From: M55B157 sp965657825
GTDB lineage: Bacteria; Actinomycetota; Actinomycetes; S36-B12
Assembly: GCA_965657825.1 (NCBI GenBank)
Contig: CBFHQG010000018.1
Span: 1-32,895 of the forward strand
Reading direction: 5' to 3'
Length of the DNA stretch: 32,895 nt
Position 1 is the stretch's first letter. Every line of letters begins with the position of its first letter. The notes beneath the pieces were generated by a model. It was given only the letters and a program-made list of their open reading frames with translations. It was not told the DNA's origin and did not search any database. This document shows, piece after piece, positions 30,841-32,895 of this stretch. Made by a program: the position numbers and the translations under genes.

Positions 30841-31959
30841 TCACAGGGCACCTCCGATAGCGGTGGCGGGATCGATGCGAGCGATGCGGCGTAGGGAGAA
30901 CACCGCACCCACGAACCCGGCCACCAGGGTGAACACGGCGATCGTGATGAGCGTGTCGGTACGGAACAGCGTGGGCACATCCGCGGGGATCAGCAGGCCG
31001 AAACCGCGAGCGACGAGGGTGCCGATGACGACTCCGAGCGCGGAGGACACCAGCGCCTGCACGATGACGGCGACACCCAGTCTCGAGGTTGGCGTGCCCA
31101 GCGCCTTGAGTGCGGCGAACAACTCGCGCTTCTCCAACACGAGAAGTGCGAAGAACAGCGCGACGACGAGCGCGGCGACCGCGAGGGTCGTGTAGATGAT
31201 CGAGTTCAGCGTCGAGGCCTGCTGCTCGACACCGGGGATGGCCAGGCCGGTCGCCTCGGCGGTGAGCACGGTCGTGTCGGGGATGCTCGCGGCGATCGCG
31301 GCGAGATCGGCGCCGGGAGCGGTGATCAGTGCGACGGAGTTGATCGATGTCGGCTGGCCGCGCAACTCTGGGCGCACCGCGTCGCGCATGGCCCGCCAGG
31401 TGTCCACCGAGGTCCAGATCGTGGGTTGGAGCTGATACGACGAGTCGGTCACGATGCCGACGATCTCGGCGGATTCACCACCGACCGAGACGCTCGTGCC
31501 GATCTCAACACCGAAGCGCTGCAGTTGCGAGTCTGCCGCTGCGACCCCTGACTCACCCGGTTCGGGGAGTCGTCCCTCGACGAGCGTCGTAGGGGTGCCG
31601 GGGCCACCGACCTCGATTCCGAAGACCGCGAGGTCCAACTCGCCCTCCGGTCCCACTCCCCCGGTGAGCAGCACTCCCACGGGACCGGCGGCCTCGACGC
31701 CCGGGGCACTCGCGAACCGTTCCACATCGGTGATGTCCAGCCGGGAGCGGATGAGGGAGCCCTCAGCATCGGAGGAGAAGCCGTAGGCGGTCGCGGTGGT
31801 CGAGCGCACCGCGCCGGTTGCGCCGAAGAACAACCCATCGGCGAGAGAACCCAGGATCAGCACGAGGAACACGATCAGCGACAACGCTGAGACGACCGCG
31901 GCGAAGCGTCCGCGGCCGCGGCGGATCTCGGAGGTGGCGAGCATGCCGGCGGGGCCCAT
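30841..31959 (-). CDS. FtsX/MacB-like ABC transporter permease 1
   Basis: A 372-residue permease with the MacB topology: an N-terminal transmembrane helix (about 20-42, VVSALSLIVFLVLILGSLADGL), a large extracytoplasmic domain (about 45-245), then three C-terminal helices (STLNSIIYTTLAVAALVVALFFALLV; VIVQALVSSALGVVIGTLVARGF; ITIAVFTLVAGFVGAVFSL), with EKRELFAALKALGTPTSRL as the cytoplasmic coupling segment and a conserved RIARIDPATAIGG end. The ATG overlaps the stop of permease 2 by one base (TGATG), so translation is coupled. It is a paralogue of permease 2, giving a heterodimeric exporter with one ATPase. Confidence 0.92.
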   Translation of the reverse strand: MGPAGMLATSEIRRGRGRFAAVVSALSLIVFLVLILGSLADGLFFGATGAVRSTTATAYGFSSDAEGSLIRSRLDITDVERFASAPGVEAAGPVGVLLTGGVGPEGELDLAVFGIEVGGPGTPTTLVEGRLPEPGESGVAAADSQLQRFGVEIGTSVSVGGESAEIVGIVTDSSYQLQPTIWTSVDTWRAMRDAVRPELRGQPTSINSVALITAPGADLAAIAASIPDTTVLTAEATGLAIPGVEQQASTLNSIIYTTLAVAALVVALFFALLVLEKRELFAALKALGTPTSRLGVAVIVQALVSSALGVVIGTLVARGFGLLIPADVPTLFRTDTLITIAVFTLVAGFVGAVFSLRRIARIDPATAIGGAL

Positions 31960-32895
31960 CAGCGTGCCCCCACCGCGGTCGCCGGATCGATCCGCACGAT
32001 TCGGCGGATGCTCAGCAGACCGGCCAGCAACGAGAACACGAGCACCGCCAGGACCGTCCCGATGATCGTCGCCGGTTCCAAGGTCACTGGGATGCCGGTG
32101 TTTAGGCCCTGCACCGCGAGCAGGACGAGTCCCACTGCGATGACCGACGCCAGAATCACCACGACGACGATCTGAAGTGACACCGAGAGGGCCAGACGGC
32201 CGGTCGAGGTACCGATCGCGCGCAGCAACGTGAAGGCCTTGAGCTTCTGGACGGTGAGGATGAGGAAGAAGAAGCCGATCACGACGATGCCGATGATGAA
32301 GGTGAGCCCGACGAGGATCCCGAAACTTTGGGTGATGGAGTCGATCCCGGGGATCAGCGCCACGGCATCGGCACGGGTGTAAGCCTGCGTGCCCGGTACG
32401 GCATCCTCGATCGCGGTGAGGACGCTCGCCGAGTCGGACCCCTCGGCGATGTCGAAGGCGACGGCGTTGATCGGCACGAACGGCAGCCCGGGGAAACTCA
32501 ACGACACGATCTGTTCATAGGTCGCCAGGTCGGTGTAGGCGGTGGGGATCGCGTTGAACTGTGCACCCCGCAGCAGACCGACCACGGTCAGTTGCGTGCC
32601 AGAGGGGTCCAGCACGATCACATCGCCGATAGCGACGCCTCCCCCGTCGACGGCGGCCTCCCCCGGGGCTTCGGCCAATCGACCGTCGGCCAGGCCACTC
32701 GGGGCCCCCGGCCCTGTGGAGTCGACTCCGAAGACCTGCATGTCCACAGCCTCGCCCGCGATCTGCGCCGCGGTGGTGAGCGTGCCCAGCCCCGCTGCCG
32801 CGGAAACACCGGGGACGGCGGCGACAGCATCGACCGTCTCGATTGGCAGCCGGCTCGCAGAGATGTTGTCCCGCGCGGTGTCTGAATACACAAGT
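31959..32895 (-). CDS. FtsX/MacB-like ABC transporter permease 2 (N-terminus missing)
   Basis: At least 311 residues of a second FtsX-type permease; the frame stays open past the right edge, so the N-terminal transmembrane helix and start codon are outside the window. Visible are the extracytoplasmic domain (opening VYSDTARDNISASRLPIETVDAVAAVPGV), then three helices (FGILVGLTFIIGIVVIGFFFLIL; LQIVVVVILASVIAVGLVLLAV; TIIGTVLAVLVFSLLAGLLSI), with QKLKAFTLLRAIGTSTGRL at the coupling-helix position and the shared RIVRIDPATAVGA end. The segment order and closing motif match permease 1 closely, pointing to an old duplication. The GTG at 32891 is internal, not a true start. Confidence 0.92.
   Translation of the reverse strand, partial: LVYSDTARDNISASRLPIETVDAVAAVPGVSAAAGLGTLTTAAQIAGEAVDMQVFGVDSTGPGAPSGLADGRLAEAPGEAAVDGGGVAIGDVIVLDPSGTQLTVVGLLRGAQFNAIPTAYTDLATYEQIVSLSFPGLPFVPINAVAFDIAEGSDSASVLTAIEDAVPGTQAYTRADAVALIPGIDSITQSFGILVGLTFIIGIVVIGFFFLILTVQKLKAFTLLRAIGTSTGRLALSVSLQIVVVVILASVIAVGLVLLAVQGLNTGIPVTLEPATIIGTVLAVLVFSLLAGLLSIRRIVRIDPATAVGAR

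Overview
The window is about 32.9 kb of high-GC DNA from an actinobacterium (Actinomycetota). The evidence is actinobacteria-restricted families (a DUF3107 protein, a DUF3117 protein, the mycothiol enzyme MshB, the actinobacterial type of DapD, a FolP2-like DHPS paralogue, a MgtE-N/CBS protein without a channel) and a gene order that, from memory, follows blocks of the Mycobacterium and Streptomyces chromosome. A run of ten Ns at 7857-7866 marks a scaffold gap, so this is a draft or metagenomic assembly. I see no tRNA, rRNA, CRISPR array, insertion sequence, phage gene or toxin/defence system. It reads as core chromosome.

Layout. 1-5213: MoeB/MoeZ-type E1-like enzyme (cut by the left edge), alpha/beta hydrolase, TetR regulator, DUF3107 protein, ferritin-like protein and a DEAD-box RNA helicase behind a long structured leader. 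5280-9584: NUDIX hydrolase, six-TM Pr6Pr-type protein, acyl-CoA dehydrogenase, the assembly gap with a possible gene remnant, a membrane J-domain protein and a malyl-CoA/citrate-lyase-family enzyme. 9665-14893: MgtE-N/CBS protein with a coupled DUF1003 membrane protein, Mrp Fe-S carrier, TatB, HtrA-type protease and an O-methyltransferase. 14944-16578: DUF3117 protein, a DivIVA-domain membrane protein and FolP2. 16745-19165: secreted repeat-containing protein, YceI protein under a clear dyad operator, and DapD. 19193-25628: one long minus-strand block with citrate synthase, DapC, a 7Fe-type ferredoxin, a VanW/YoaR-type wall protein, a DUF6113-like membrane protein and MshB. 25702-32895: S9 prolyl oligopeptidase, the GTPase TypA/BipA, and an FtsX/MacB-type ABC exporter (ATPase plus two permeases, the last cut by the right edge).

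Together the genes cover lysine/diaminopimelate synthesis (dapC, dapD), mycothiol synthesis (mshB), cofactor and Fe-S assembly (moeB, mrp), TCA entry (gltA), envelope protein export and quality control (tatB, htrA, vanW, ABC exporter) and translation/RNA maintenance (DEAD helicase, typA).

The most informative non-coding signal is a recurrent TANNNT -10 hexamer placed 6-8 nt before the start codon of twelve genes. This indicates widespread leaderless transcription, and I used it to fix several start codons. Other points for a second look are a 7-4-7 dyad at the yceI promoter, overlapping divergent -10 boxes between htrA and the methyltransferase where sigE-rseA would be expected, an apparent CTG start for dapC in frame with the upstream ferredoxin, and a threefold repeated stop-codon unit at the end of the DUF3117 gene. 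I did not find a convincing new multi-gene system.
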